DNA of 64,000 bases, taken from assembly GCA_012931725.1 (NCBI GenBank), contig CM022951.1, forward strand, positions 1,288,551-1,352,550. Reading direction: 5' to 3'. The DNA is from Litsea cubeba. Taxonomy: Eukaryota; Streptophyta; Magnoliopsida; Laurales; Lauraceae. Below the pieces are notes generated by a model. It was not told the origin of the DNA and did no database searches. It saw nothing but the letters and a program-made list of their open reading frames with translations. Below, in pieces: positions 43,599-55,329 of the stretch (the first letter of the stretch is position 1; the number at the start of each line of letters is the position of its first letter). The position numbers and the translations under genes were made by a program.

Positions 43599-45564
43599 CA
43601 GGGTAGATTGGATTCTCTCTAGTGTAGAAAGGGTAGTTCAATGAAAGATTTGATACCCTCTTTATGGAATTCCAGGTCTTTTGACTTTAGTGTCTCTAGA
43701 TTCTAAAACTAGAGGATTATTGATTGCCTGATGCTTACTTCTATCTTTCCTGAAAGTCTGTGATCTGAAATTTGTAATCTTACATGCAATTGGGCTCCAT
43801 GAAATCACTTCAATCAATTCTTCCGTTTTTCAGCTGCCCCTAAATTTTCATGAAACTGAGATTCCAGGCCATTTATAGTGTTGAGTTTGTGTGGTGAGAG
43901 ATTTCACGATAAAGAGGAGATTCGTTCTAATTTTCCATGCAACCCACTGTAATGGTGTTTCATGCGAAATTGTTTGCTCTAAAAAAAAAAGAATTTACTA
44001 ACTTTCCTCAATAGAGAGGGTTAGTAATACAGGATTCGTCACTCTTGTGGGAAAAAAAACATATGAGGGAGGAGAATCCTCTCCTTGTACAGACAAGCCT
44101 TTAGATTAGTAAGAGGTGAGGAATCCATGAAGAATTGACAAATGTGAGGATTTCTCACTGCCCCTAGAATAGGGATTCCTTGTTGAAGATTTGTATAGAT
44201 CAGGATTTCACGGTGATATCGGTAAGCATATAGTTGAGGAGATTTTGGTTTTTTGTGTGCAAATCCATGAAGTGAGGATTTCCAAATCCTATAGGACTAT
44301 GTGGAATCTAAAAATCATTGGTCCAAATCCTCAAGAATTTACAACCGCTAAACATGGGTTTTCCACAACTTTATGAGAAGTGAAAATCTTTTGCCCAAGA
44401 ATTTGAGTGAGAAGAGAAGGTGGAAAAAATGAGTGCGGATCCAACCCAACCTTTTTTTTTATTGAATCGATGACTTTATTCATTTTAGGGCTTTAATCCA
44501 TCCAAGTAAAAATTCTCAAATGTCTTTTATTATATAATTTATCTGCTACTTTACATGAAAATAAATTACATTTAAATATAGAGTCCTGCTACATGGACTA
44601 ATTCATGGACAGAACCATGGACTAACTCCATGGTTCTCATCCAAATATTGGATGTTCTCATCCAATATTTGGATGAGAACCATAAATGACTAGCATGATA
44701 GTACATTTTCTCTATTTCTTGTGCTTGGAGTTAATGAAAATAACACACCAGCACAAATGCAGCCTTTTTATGGAAACCCATGTGGCCAAACACAGCTGAA
44801 CTGGAGGAACACATAAATTCAACTGGTAACTGGCTCAGCCCAAATAACCCATTTAATCATTGGGCCCAGAACATTAATCGATCTTAATTGAGTCAACATT
44901 ACAGCTATGTCTTAGTCCATCATGGGTTGGATTTGGTATATTTCTTTAAGATAAATTTAAAAAGATCTTATACTTAGATTTGTGTCCAGAAACTTCAAAA
45001 GAATCAAAACCCTTCCCCACACGTACAACCAACAAAAAGAGCCCATCAAGTCAATATTATAATGAGAGCCGAAAGAGAAGGTGCATATACTATTGCATGG
45101 GCCATGTGCTCTGCATCAATATTCACCAGAGTTTTCCTAGAAAGTTGAGCAGAGCCAGGTGCTTTTGCTTCTACCATTAACATCTTCTCACCTTTTAGAA
45201 ATGTGGATGGATCGTTGGCCCAGTGTACGTCCAGGCTGCCCAATTTCTCTGGCATTGTCAGGCGGCTAAAGACAATTTGAGAGCCGGAGCAAATATCCTA
45301 AATAAGGCTTTTTTATTTTTTAATATTATTATAAGTATTTTATTTAAAACCTTTTTTTCCCACTTTTGGTGATGCAAAATTACTAATTAAATCAGTTGGT
45401 TTTTTTTTTTTTTTTTCGGAATTTGAAAAGAGCAGTTGCTATTATAGGGCCATATGTTTTGCTATTAGTAAATAAGTCACAACTCTCTGGGAAGCTAAAG
45501 CTTCAAGCATTGGTCAAACATTTTTAAAGTGGGCACAGAGAGAGGCAAATATATATATGAGATT
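43599..45564. other. AT-rich spacer upstream of PerC
   Basis: No gene is supported. It would include the PerC promoter (ATAAAGA-like boxes on the minus strand near 43655-43665, weak). The hairpin at 44611-44683 is listed separately. Confidence 0.5.
44611..44683. repeat. Perfect 25 bp inverted repeat with overlapping alternative hairpin
   Basis: 44630-44654 pairs perfectly with 44659-44683 across a 4 base loop (TTCT). A second inverted pair, AGAACCATGG (44611-44620) and CCATGGTTCT (44629-44638), overlaps the left arm, so the two hairpins exclude each other. This is direct from sequence; function is unknown. Confidence 0.9.
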
Positions 45565-45705
45565 GGCTCTCCTCATCTGCAGCTGAGAGGATGGTCAGCT
45601 GCATCGTGCTAGACCCTCGTGTGGGTGAGTTTCTCTCAAGTCAATGAGATTTCGAAGGGCCCACTCTTTTTTTTTTCATTTCCCCCTTCTCAGACCTAAA
45701 TCGAG

Positions 45706-45748
<43 letters not shown>

Positions 45749-45900
45749 GAAAACCTCCCAGGGCTCTCTCTCGCCTCGATCTCTCTCTCCCCTGCTCTCG
45801 GAAGCTCTCTCTTGCCTCTCTCTCTCTCTCCCTCTCTCGCCTATCTCTCCCAGAATGGAGAGCCAGCTGACCATCCTCTCAAATGCTGCTCAGGAGAGCC
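45565..45900. mobile_element. MITE with internal CT microsatellite
   Basis: The left end GGCTCTCCTCATCTGCAGC and the reverse complement of the right end (GGCTCTCCTGAGCAGC) begin 36 bp TIRs that both continue to GAGAGGATGGTCAGC. It is about 336 bp. The interior is CT-rich, including (CT)n at about 45708-45746, and non-coding. The flanks carry TATATA tracts and a TSD is not clear. Confidence 0.75.
45708..45746. repeat. (CT)n microsatellite
   Basis: About 19 CT units inside the MITE. The Arg/Glu- and Ser/Leu-rich open frames across it are artefacts. Confidence 0.95.
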
Positions 45901-47053
45901 CATCCCTATATATACAAAGAGAGCGGGGGCTAGAAGACAAGAAATGGACAGATATTTCTATAGTGGGTGATATGGAGAATTGGTTAGGCAAGAAGGAATG
46001 AAGATTTTGATTATATCTTCTCAAGAGAAAGTTATTATGGGGCCTTTTTTTGGGAGAAACAAAAGGATGTCAGTTGTTGTTTTAGAATTTAAAAAGATGC
46101 CAGTTGCTACTATGGAGCCTTATATTTTACATTTTTGAGGCCATATTTTCTAGGGCCTAAAGCAAGGGCTTTCCTTGCTTCATGGTAAAGTCGACCATGT
46201 GCATAGTTTATATTGTTAGCGTGCGTGCAAACCACAAAACCTTCAATCGAACAAATATGCCACATAAGAGAGACGAGAGGATATTACATGGTTCGGCCAA
46301 ACTGCATACGTCCACAATAAGATAGCAACGATTCACATCTTGACTCTTTTCAGAGTCTAGGATTACAGATTACATCATTAATATAATCTTTGCTTTCTGA
46401 GCCCCCTAAGAAAGCCCTAGTATATTGACCAAAATACCCTTGACCCTGCATCATGTCATTGGCTAACCCAATGAATGACTACGGTAAACCCAAAATACAA
46501 GACATAAACCCAACAGTTGACTCTTTTTTCCCCTCTTTTTTATCAAACTCTAGACTCAGTACTACGACTCAATGCAAATTTTCAGATAGGGCAGGCTAAC
46601 CTTGAGCTTGGAATGGATTCACCTATGGCGCCCACCTAGACCCTCTATGCTTTGTGAATTGGTTTTGAATCAAATTTAATACTCATTTGAGTTGGACATG
46701 CCAATTTATTCAACATGCGAAGTTCGCACTCATCCCACTCATCTAATGGCTAAGATTTGGTTGACTTTGAATCTTACGAAATAGTATTAAAAAAAAAATG
46801 GGATCTAGTGATATTTAGGGGGTGGTTGTGTGATGTCCATTTGGATTAGTATTCGGGTGGGCCCACTAGGAGGTGTACACTGGATCATTCAACTGTACGT
46901 ATGTGGTATGTGAGTTTTATACAATTGAGAACCTTTCGCACATAACAATGGTGCAGTTAAAGTCTGCGGGGCCAACTTAGGGCCATCCCAATCATGGAAA
47001 GAATAGGGTCTTGTAAAATATCAACATGATGATTCATGAGATCATTCTAACCA
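45901..47053. other. Spacer with repeat debris
   Basis: No gene is supported. The text AAGATGCCAGTTGCTA near 46095 echoes AGAGCAGTTGCTATTA near 45430. A possible solo LTR is listed at 46214-46515. Confidence 0.5.
46214..46515 (-). repeat. Possible solo LTR (minus orientation)
   Basis: On the minus strand it starts TGTTGGGTTTATGTC and ends in CTAACA, with TG..CA ends and LTR-like text. It is 302 bp. The expected 5 bp TSD is not seen (TATAT left, GTTGA right), so this is tentative. Confidence 0.4.
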
Positions 47054-47830
47054 CCCTCAGGTAGGGCCGGCAAAATGTGGCCCGACCCGATGATCCGACC
47101 CTAACCTGACTCGTTTTTGGCCCGCCAAACCTGGCCCGCCATATATACGGGTCGGCCACGGGTCAGGATTTGCTGGCCCGTTTAGAAACAGGTCGGGTTA
47201 GGGTCGGCCCGCCTAACCCGGTTGACCCGTTTAACTTAACTATGAGGCTCTTAGCCTCTTACGGTCTCTTACCCAGTTGAGAAATATGTAGAGTTTTTCC
47301 ATTTCAAATCATAATGAGTTTCCTTGATCTTAGCAAAAAAGAGATCTAGAAGGATATGCAATCTTACTAAGAAATATATAGAGTCTTTTCCTTTTCTATT
47401 TATTATTTTTTAAGATAAAACAATTCACAGAGTAGTGAGTAGGTGTAGTGGTTTAGTTGTATTTTGAAAGACAATGGGTCTTGAGTTTGAATCTCGTCAA
47501 CCTTTATTTTTTTATAAGGCTCAAAATTCATTAAAAAGATGACCGACTCGGGTTGGGTCAGGCCGGGCTGACCTGACCTATATTTATTACGGGTTAGGCG
47601 GGTTAGCCCGACCCGAAGTTTAATGGGCGTGGGCTGCAAACCTGCAACCCGTTTTAAAAAGGGATAAATACAGAATACCTACCTTAACTTTGGTCATATT
47701 TCAGACTACCTCCCTGCACTTTAGTCTTTTGTACTAAACCTACACTCACGGATTCTATTAGTATTAATGGTGTAGGTCGTATAAATGGTGTCTGTTGGAT
47801 ACTGGCGGCAAATTACTCGCCTAAAAAGAC

Positions 47831-48241
47831 TTATTTGCCCCTGGCTTTTCCAAATAAATCAAATCTCATGCCCCACTGCCGGGTTCTCGTTCCCTCCAAG
47901 AACTTCTCCAGCACTAGCAGGCTCAGATCCACAGAGCTCTTCCCAAAATTGAGATGGCACCGGATGAAGATTGTCTCCTCGAAGTCAGCCGCGCCCTGAA
48001 TTACTCTGGCTGGCATGGTCTGCACAACACCATCCTTGTTTTCCTTCTTCCAGACGCAGACGGAGAGGTGGAGGCCGTTCATTGATGCAGGGAGGCCTCG
48101 GATAGAGACCACCTCAACAGAGAGCAGGCAGCTCAGGCGCTGCATTCCAATGTGGGAAATCGCGCGAATTGGTTTCCAATTCCATATCCAATGTGTGCCT
48201 TCTCTCTTCTCCAATGTGTGCCTTCCCTCTTCTCCCTCCAT
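47831..48241 (-). pseudogene. Captured fragment of a PMI1-like NT-C2 domain gene
   Basis: The 136 aa frame contains WNWKPIRAISHIGMQRLSC, VEVVSIRGLPASMNGL, SVCVWKKENKDG, MPARVIQGAADFEETIF and FGKSSVDLSLL, then RTRQWGMRFDL. As I recall the family, this is the N-terminal C2 (NT-C2) domain of PLASTID MOVEMENT IMPAIRED1-type proteins. A stretch expected between FIRCHL and NFGKSSVDL (the FEPRPF..VDAEELD region) is missing, so it is internally deleted, and the rest of the protein is absent. It is part of the Pack-MULE cargo and not a complete gene. Confidence 0.75.
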
Positions 48242-48394
48242 ATGTCATTCCATTCCGTCTGTTTCTCTCCCTATGCTTCAGACCCTTCGTATTTGATTCT
48301 CACACAAACCCTACAAAACTCCAAACATGCGTCTGATCATTAGCATTAGCAGTAAGAAGAAGAAGAAGAAGAACATGAAACCCTAGAATTTCTT

Positions 48395-48590
48395 TTGTGA
48401 GATTGCATAGAGCCGGATCGATCGATCTCTCCTCTAATGGCGGGAGTTTCAGATCTGGATTTGGGAAGAGAAGAAAACAATGTGGAGCTCAGCTTAAGGC
48501 TTTTGATCGGAGGAAGCAGCTTTCGAAAGAGACCGGTATGGATCTCCGCTTCAGAAATCGGCGGAATCGAGGCTCCTAGACTGTGACCTC
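48395..48590 (+). pseudogene. Unidentified cargo block in the Pack-MULE
   Basis: A plus frame from an ATG near 48437 reads MAGVSDLDLGREENNVELS and then LRLLIGGSSF to a stop. The VELSLRL string fits an LxLxL (EAR-like) motif, but I do not recognise the parent gene. It may be another captured exon or chance. Confidence 0.3.
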
Positions 48591-49117
48591 CTTAAATAAA
48601 GACCAACTTTTATTGCCAAAATCACATGGCTGCAATCATTCAACTGGTGTGAACCTTTGCCCATTCAACGCACAATGCACTCTTTCACCATTAGTCTCTT
48701 CCTCACTCTCTCCCGTAGGATGGCTCTTGTCCACCGGCACTTGGCATCCAGCTAATGGCAGATTGGAGATGAAAAGGTATTAGAGTGGACTAGGAGAGAG
48801 AAACAAAATTGGTCACAATCAGATCAACCCTTCCCTTGAATTAAGGCTCTCAAATTTTGACAATCAAATAGCCCTTATAAAATGGTTTTCTTTTCTCTTC
48901 TTCTTCATTTTTGCAATTAAATCCAACTAAGTATGAATAGGATGAGTGTAAGCATTGTTGAGTGCCAATTCAACCATGGAGGACGAGGAGGAGATTGATC
49001 ATAGGTGGGCCTCATAGGCCAGAGCTCTTTTCACTCAAAAGATGAGCAAATCTGATATCTGTGTGTTACCAGAGAACTAAAAAAGACTAGGTTAAAAATT
49101 ACTTTCTATGGAAAGAA

Positions 49118-49483
49118 ATGCATGTGGTCGATCCTGCTCTGGTGTTTGAGGCGAAGGGATCGAGCGGTGGGGATTTCCTCGATCCGAAGTCAAAGAGGGA
49201 AATGCATGCGCTTCGGAGACAGGAGGCGAGGAAGAAGATGGGAGAGAAGCAGATGAAGAAGAAGAACGACAATCGCAATGGCTCAGATCGCATCGTCTCC
49301 CTCCTAGGCTTCTGCACCGACCACCACCGCCGCCGCCTCCTCCTCCTCGTGTACGAGCTGATGTCGAACAACAGCCTGCAGGACGCGCTCATCGACCGGA
49401 AGTGCCCGGAGTTCGCGATCTGGACCCGGCGTCTCTCAATCGCCCTCGACATTGCTCAAGGGCTCGAGTTCCTCAAGAAATAA
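49118..49483 (+). pseudogene. Captured fragment of a receptor-like kinase gene
   Basis: The 121 aa frame includes, from about residue 58, RIVSLLGFCTDHHRRRLLLL, then VYELMSNNSLQDALID, and finally RRLSIALDIAQGLEFL. This is the N-lobe to hinge region of a plant receptor-like Ser/Thr kinase (the At1g80870 type by recollection). It stops just before the HRD catalytic loop, so it is catalytically dead as a kinase. The first 57 residues are charged and low-complexity. It is part of the Pack-MULE cargo on the strand opposite the PMI1-like fragment. Confidence 0.75.
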
Positions 49484-49941
49484 GAAATCAATGAGAGTTC
49501 GCCCCCCCAAATGCCGAGGAGGGGGAGTGCGGAGTGGAGGAGGCCGGTGATGGAGCACTGGACCGGTAGGGTTTTGAAGAATCCTAACCATTGCGACTTC
49601 TTTCTCCCAAAATTGCCAGAACCCTAACCGCAATCCAAAAAGGGCGAAAATGATGGAAAAGGGCAAGACATGAGTTATATACAAAGGGTTAATTTTGTCA
49701 TTTCATCTTTTCCGTCATGGGCGTCTATATTTACATTGTGATTTAAAATACAAGTAGGTTTAGTACAAAATACCAAACTATATGGGGGTAGTCTGAAATA
49801 CGTGCAAAGTACAGGTAGGTATTCTGTATTTATTCCTTTTAAAAATGGGTCGGTCACGGGTTGGGGGTCTCATGGGCAGATCCATCTATATCTCGACCCG
49901 AATAAGCCCGACCCGGCCCGTTTGCTAGCCCTACCCTCAGG

Positions 49942-51637
49942 CCCCGTTTCTTTCTTGGTTGTCTGGGAATTCCGAGATTCTTGTTAGAAATTCCATGTTT
50001 CTTTAGTGGAATTTCTGGCATTTAGGACTTCCAGCATTTGCAAATGTTAAAAACATGGTATTTCCAAATCCCATATCTCCATCGGGCATTCCAAAAACCT
50101 ACCATGGCAGGAATTCTGATGACTCTTGCGTTTTAACTCCGACACCCAAACAGTCACAAGGGATCTTGATTTTCAGGCCACGGCAAGGAGAAAGGAGGTC
50201 TATTTCTGCTGATTCCTGTAGATTATTACTGTGATTTTCTTTCCTCTTTTTGTCATCCTATTTTGATATCTTTTTTTTAAGAGGGTTTGGAATTTAGAGA
50301 TGGAGATGGAGAACAGTGACAGAGACCAGAACCGGATCTGGTTTTTTTTTTCCACCTCTATTTCCTATGACCAGAACCAGATCCGAGGTTTTTTTTTTTT
50401 CCTGCTACATTTCCTATGACCAGAACCAGATCTGTTTATTTTTTCCCCTTCTCCATTTCCTATAAAAAATCTCTAGAGACCAACACTCTGTTTTTCTTTC
50501 CTTTCCTTTTTGTCTATTTTCTAGCATGTTGAGGATTCAGATCTAGGATAATGGAGGAAATCTATAATATGAGTCAAACCAATGCAGTATAGAATGGAGC
50601 AAATTTCTGAAAGAGAACTGTAAGAAGCGTAAGTGAGGGCTGTGGTTGTTCTATGCATATGGATGATGCCTACTTCTTTGATACGAATGTGTTGAGATGT
50701 TTTGTAGTAAAAATCTAATGTAACATGGAAGTTTTATTAATGGTTTTTAATATGATTTTAGTGGATTTAAGGGTAGGTTGTATAGGAGGTAAAGTGTTTG
50801 ATGAAATGCCTTAGTTAAAAACTAGTTAGTACTCCACAGCTTGTTGATTACAATAATAATTAGCAATACAAATAGGTCATTTGTTAGCAACACCCAATCC
50901 TTAGTAAAAAAAAATCATGGTTTTTTTTTTTAATTTCCTGCCTGATGATGTATGTGTTTGATTTTTTTTATTTATATTTCTAGTTTGAGACCTGGGGTTT
51001 GATGATTGCATAATGATGTGGAAGATGGATTTGATGTGTGTTGTTGATACTTGGTACTACTGTGTTGTCCGATGCAACAACTTTGATCTTTGGCTAAACA
51101 ACTGCTAAATGGAGGTTTTATTGTTAGGCAAAAGTCATATAAATGTAAATCCATTGACCGATAAACATTGTCCTGAGATTTGATGTAGTAGGGATCAATG
51201 TGCATGGGTTTTGGATGATAACAGTTGTTTAAAGGTTCTCATAGTATCAGAAGAGAATGTGTTTTGTAAGTGAATGAACCACATTATATTGTTGACTGAT
51301 TTATGAGAATGAGCTTTTACTAAAAAAAATTTTAAATAACTGAAACCCCATTAAATTGTTGATTGTTTGATATTGAATTGTTGACTGGTTTGTGTATTCT
51401 TGAGGGTTGAACTATGTTTTGGACTGGGTGTGGAATTGGGTTATTTACATACTAGTCTAGTCAGAACTTCTTTATAATTATGAAACATGGAATTCAGAAA
51501 ATTCAGAAATTCAGGAATTCTCAGGCAGGAATTCATATATAAAAGCAACAGGGAATTCAAAAATAATAGAATTCAATAACATTTTAGAATTTCAGCATTT
51601 GGAAATGCCAGACAGCCATCAGACATGAATTTCAAGA
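49942..51637. mobile_element. Putative non-autonomous DNA element
   Basis: Possible TIRs: GTTTCTTTCTTGGTTGTCTGG near 49946-49966 against the reverse complement TTCATGTCTGATGGCTGTCTG near 51605-51627, with GGAATTCC/AAATTCC-type repeats inside each end. The interior is AT-rich with no transposase. TSD not established. Confidence 0.4.
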
Positions 51638-51682
51638 ATTCTAGTAAGTTATAGATTGTTCAAGGAGGTGGTAGTATGAGAG

Positions 51683-51686
<4 letters not shown>

Positions 51687-51744
<58 letters not shown>
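51687..51744. repeat. (TC)n microsatellite
   Basis: About 28 TC units without interruption. Confidence 0.95.
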
Positions 51745-51748
<4 letters not shown>

Positions 51749-54040
51749 AATGTTCAAGAAGGTAGTAGCGTGAGACACTTTCTCTCCTACTTTTAAACTA
51801 TTACCTCTACGCAAGGGCTACTTGGTCTTCCCATGAATGTGGACCGGCTAATTGCCACCAGTCCTTTAGTGGATCTGTACAAGAGAACAGTTATTACTTG
51901 AATACGTAGGGCACATTTGGCAAACAAACAGGATTACTTGGTTGAGCTAGAACCAAGCTATCTTCAAAGAAGACTTTTCAGGAAAGTTCTAAGTTTGGCA
52001 AATAGAAAGGAATCCTACCATGGGAAGTATGTGTGATCTAATGGTTATAAGTCTTTTGCAAATTTCTCATCATTCATGAAAAATCAAGACCTGAACTCCC
52101 CCCTCCCTAGCTTGTTTTCATTCTCTAGAAAATTTGAACAATTCAGATCATGCAAATGGAACCCACATTAATATAAAAAAATTGATGTTTTAGGTTATGA
52201 ACCAAATACCTCAAGATCCACGATGGATCTATAACTTAGCTGTGTTTTTTCTTCTAAAAATGATGCATGATTTGGATTACAATTTTGGGGCCCACAAGAT
52301 TCAAAAACCTAAAAGAAAAATAGACTAGCAAAAAATCTTGATTTTTTACATTATGGCAGATCAATGGTTAGAAGTATTTTGCCATTTTCTCATGATCTAT
52401 GATGAATTACATTACCAAATCTAAACTCATAGTTGGTTTAGGCCTTTTGAAGAGACCAGATGGTTCGGATTTTGCATAAGTGGCACATAGAAGTCCAAAA
52501 CTTGTGGTCCAATGGTCTAGACTTCTATGAGCCTCATACGCTAATATTTGACCTACGAGCCATTTTAGGGCTTTTTGATGAACAGTTCAGATCTTGATTG
52601 GGGGAACCAGAGAAACTAAATATGAAAAGAACTAGTATCCTTTATACTAATGCTCATTTCAATGTTCATCTGCCTTTCTTTCGTCACACAGATTTAGGGA
52701 ATCATGTAGGGGAGGGGGGGAGGTCCGATCTCACACATACTAGAAAATTGTAAACCCATGACTCGTCACCGCAATTTTTTATGCATTACCAAACGTGGAT
52801 TTTCCACAGAAGCATTGAAAATCATGAGAAGCCCTCAATGATGACGGTTGCCAAAACATGCCCTTAGGTACTATATGTTGTAGGTCCTACAATATTTCAC
52901 TTTGTGTGTGTAATGTCACTTTGAGATAAGGAGCCTCTAGAGAAATGAAGAAAAAATAATTAGCGATCACTGTAAGCAGATTGGGACTAGAAAGAGAAAT
53001 GAACTGAACAAAACTCTTTTATCTCCATCAATGATTAAAAGAAACATCATACATACCTTGGAAGAATAACATACTTTAAGAAATCTAGCAAACATATCAT
53101 ATAAAAATCTGCATTATATTCAAAAAGTGAGTTTTTAGAAAGAAAATAAAATAAGAAAAGACCATGAGAATGACTAGAAAATGAGTAAAAGTATGATACA
53201 AAGGAGTAAGAGAACAAATGAAAAGAAATTGAGTAGAAATGGAGGTGCTGCATTAAAGGAAGAAGGAGAATGAAGAATTAAAAAGCAGATTTAGGTGGTT
53301 GCATGAGATAGAAGTGAGTGGTTGTATGAGTGAGCTAGGTTTTCCAGAAAGGAAGAATGAGAATGGAAAATTAGAAAGCAAACTTAGGTGGTTGCATTAG
53401 ATAGAAGTGAGTGATTGCATGAGATGAGAGATAAGAAAGGAGTTGCATAAGTGGGAAGTTACTATTTTAAGTGGGAAGATGACATAATGTGTTCATGGAA
53501 TAACTGAAATGCCCAAATTACAATTGATGGTCAAAATTAGTGTTAAAAGGCTTCTCTTTAATATATTATAATTAGGTTTTGAGCATTTTTTAGGCTATTT
53601 GGAAATCTAAAAATGAAATGATTGAAAATATTAATATGAGTCAAATCTAATATCCAAGCATGAATTTGGGGCCGAAGAAGATTTTCTTCTAACATGGCTT
53701 GGGTCGAATACAAAAAAGGTAAGGTTCATATCTTTTTGGGAGTTGTGTTTAAGGCCTCAGGTGAGAAAGGTACATTTATTTGGGTAAGTCTTGGGGGTTA
53801 ACTGGGTTATATTTTGGGTTTTGAGGGTGTTTTTGTTATTGTGTATAAGGTCTTTATTTCTTTTTGGTAAAATACGAGGTCTTTCTTAGGGCTTAGAGAC
53901 GGGATATATAATGATGTGTTGTAACCCTCACTTTGGATTGAGAGAGAGGAGAGAAGGAATAGACTAACAACTCTTACTCTATCCCGTGGATATAAACACC
54001 ATTTCCAAACCATGTAACCATGTATGAGTTTCATTTATGT

Positions 54041-54043
<3 letters not shown>
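51745..54043. other. AT-rich spacer with minor repeats
   Basis: No gene is supported. A possible MITE spans about 51908-52866 (GGGCACATTTGGCAAAC against the reverse complement GGGCATGTTTTGGCAACC). A roughly 105 bp direct repeat is present at 53262-53345 and 53365-53430 (GTGGTTGCATGAGATAGAAG and near copy). Confidence 0.5.
51908..52866. mobile_element. Possible MITE or non-autonomous DNA element
   Basis: The inverted ends of about 17 bp (AGGGCACATTTGGCAAAC and, reverse-complemented, AGGGCATGTTTTGGCAACC) enclose about 960 bp without coding capacity. No TSD was identified. Confidence 0.4.

Positions 54044-54077
<34 letters not shown>
54044..54077. repeat. (GA)n microsatellite
   Basis: About 17 GA units. 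Confidence 0.95.
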
Positions 54078-54080
<3 letters not shown>

Positions 54081-55329
54081 GCCGAAGGGCTTGGATTTTA
54101 AGAAATGAAAGGATATGGGAGTAAAGTATCTAGTTGCAGAAAAAATCCACGAGAAGGGACAAATCTGACGACTTATCACTACAAGGGCAAAGGTCATTTG
54201 GTTGATGCGAGAAGGGAAGAAGAGTATGATCAAGACTTGCTTGGGTCCATTTTCCAATGGGAGAGACAAGGAGGAGTCAATGCGGTAGGAGCATAGTCAC
54301 ACATTTATTTCGAACTAGAGAGAGGAAGAGATGTTATTCCCCTTTCAGTCACTCCACTACTAAGAAACAAATTAGGTGGATGGCAGAATGATAGTTGCCC
54401 TGCACAAATCTTGAAGAGCTGCCCCTCCCACCACCTACACGAACAAAAGGGTGGACTTGGATAGAAACAATGAGGGAGAATCAAATCGCTGAAGTCTCGC
54501 TGTTGTTTACATGAAAAGAAACCTGACAGAAAGGTTGAGGTTGTGGTTAAGGTACAAATCTCCACAATACGTGCTTGCAAAAAGCAGATTGGAAAGAAAT
54601 CACCGGATCTTCTCGCCATTCTCGTAGAAGATAAAGGATAATGAGAAGGCATTGACTGATTCCCCATAATCGAGAGTTTAGATTTACGGATTCAGTATGA
54701 CTCGATCGTTGATCTATTGCCATCACCCTCATCGTTAGCAGCCGTTGCGCCAACAATTAGAACTACCGACCGACTGTAGCATCTCATCGCCATATAAATG
54801 ATATGCAACGCCTCAGGAATGGCGTAGCAACATTGGTCGCCATTTCTATAAAAGGAAGCCTTTGTCCTACATCTCTGGAAGTGCGTTTCATGTCAAGTCA
54901 AGGTTCGGACTAGGTTTGAGTGCACTTGTGTTGCTCACAACTCAAGAAGCCTGGCTTGACCGTAGCATATACTGCAAAGTGCTAACACCAGCAATATATG
55001 TTAGCAAAAGCAGTACAAAGGGCATATTTGCCCAAATCGATCAATTGGGATCGTTTCACATATTTCAGAGTCTCTTATACTTAAATTCGTGATTTAAGTT
55101 TGTAAATGCACTCATAGCAACGAGACATACATAGTGATAGGAACATATTAGCAGATTGATGAGTAGAAATGGGGAGATTTAGATTCATAGTGACAGTGGC
55201 AGATTCAAACATCATGTGCCACTTTAAAGTCTTGATGGGAAAAATGACTTCAAGATATGGCAGGGAAGAGACAAGGACTCCTCGACACAACAAGATTTAG
55301 TAAAAATTTTGTATGTGTCATAGAAAAAT
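54078..55329. other. Spacer, no gene recognised
   Basis: The open frames on both strands are unrelated to any protein I recognise. The right part may belong to the leader of the decayed copia element that follows. Confidence 0.45.

Larger units (their letters stand above)
47661..49836. mobile_element. Pack-MULE carrying two or more captured gene fragments (2176 bp)
   Basis: A perfect 9 bp TSD, TTTTAAAAA, stands at 47652-47660 and 49837-49845. TIRs of more than 80 bp begin GGGATAAATACAGAATACC and, as reverse complement of the right end, GGAATAAATACAGAATACC, and both continue to TTGTACTAAACCTAC. No transposase is present. The interior has a PMI1-like fragment (minus) and a receptor-like-kinase fragment (plus), with an unidentified GC-richer block between. 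A 9 bp TSD, long TIRs and captured host genes define a Pack-MULE. Confidence 0.88.
47062..49933. mobile_element. hAT-like non-autonomous element hosting a Pack-MULE
   Basis: A perfect 8 bp TSD, CCCTCAGG, stands at 47054-47061 and 49934-49941. The TIRs are TAGGGCCGGCAAA at the left and TAGGGCTAGCAAA (reverse complement) at the right, followed by GGCCCGACCCG-type repeats. Removing the nested Pack-MULE leaves about 690 bp without transposase. An 8 bp TSD with TAGGG ends fits the hAT superfamily. Confidence 0.85.

Noticed and set aside
46214..46515. Firm solo LTR call
   Set aside because: Ends look LTR-like, but the flanking five bases differ (TATAT and GTTGA), so it is left as tentative.
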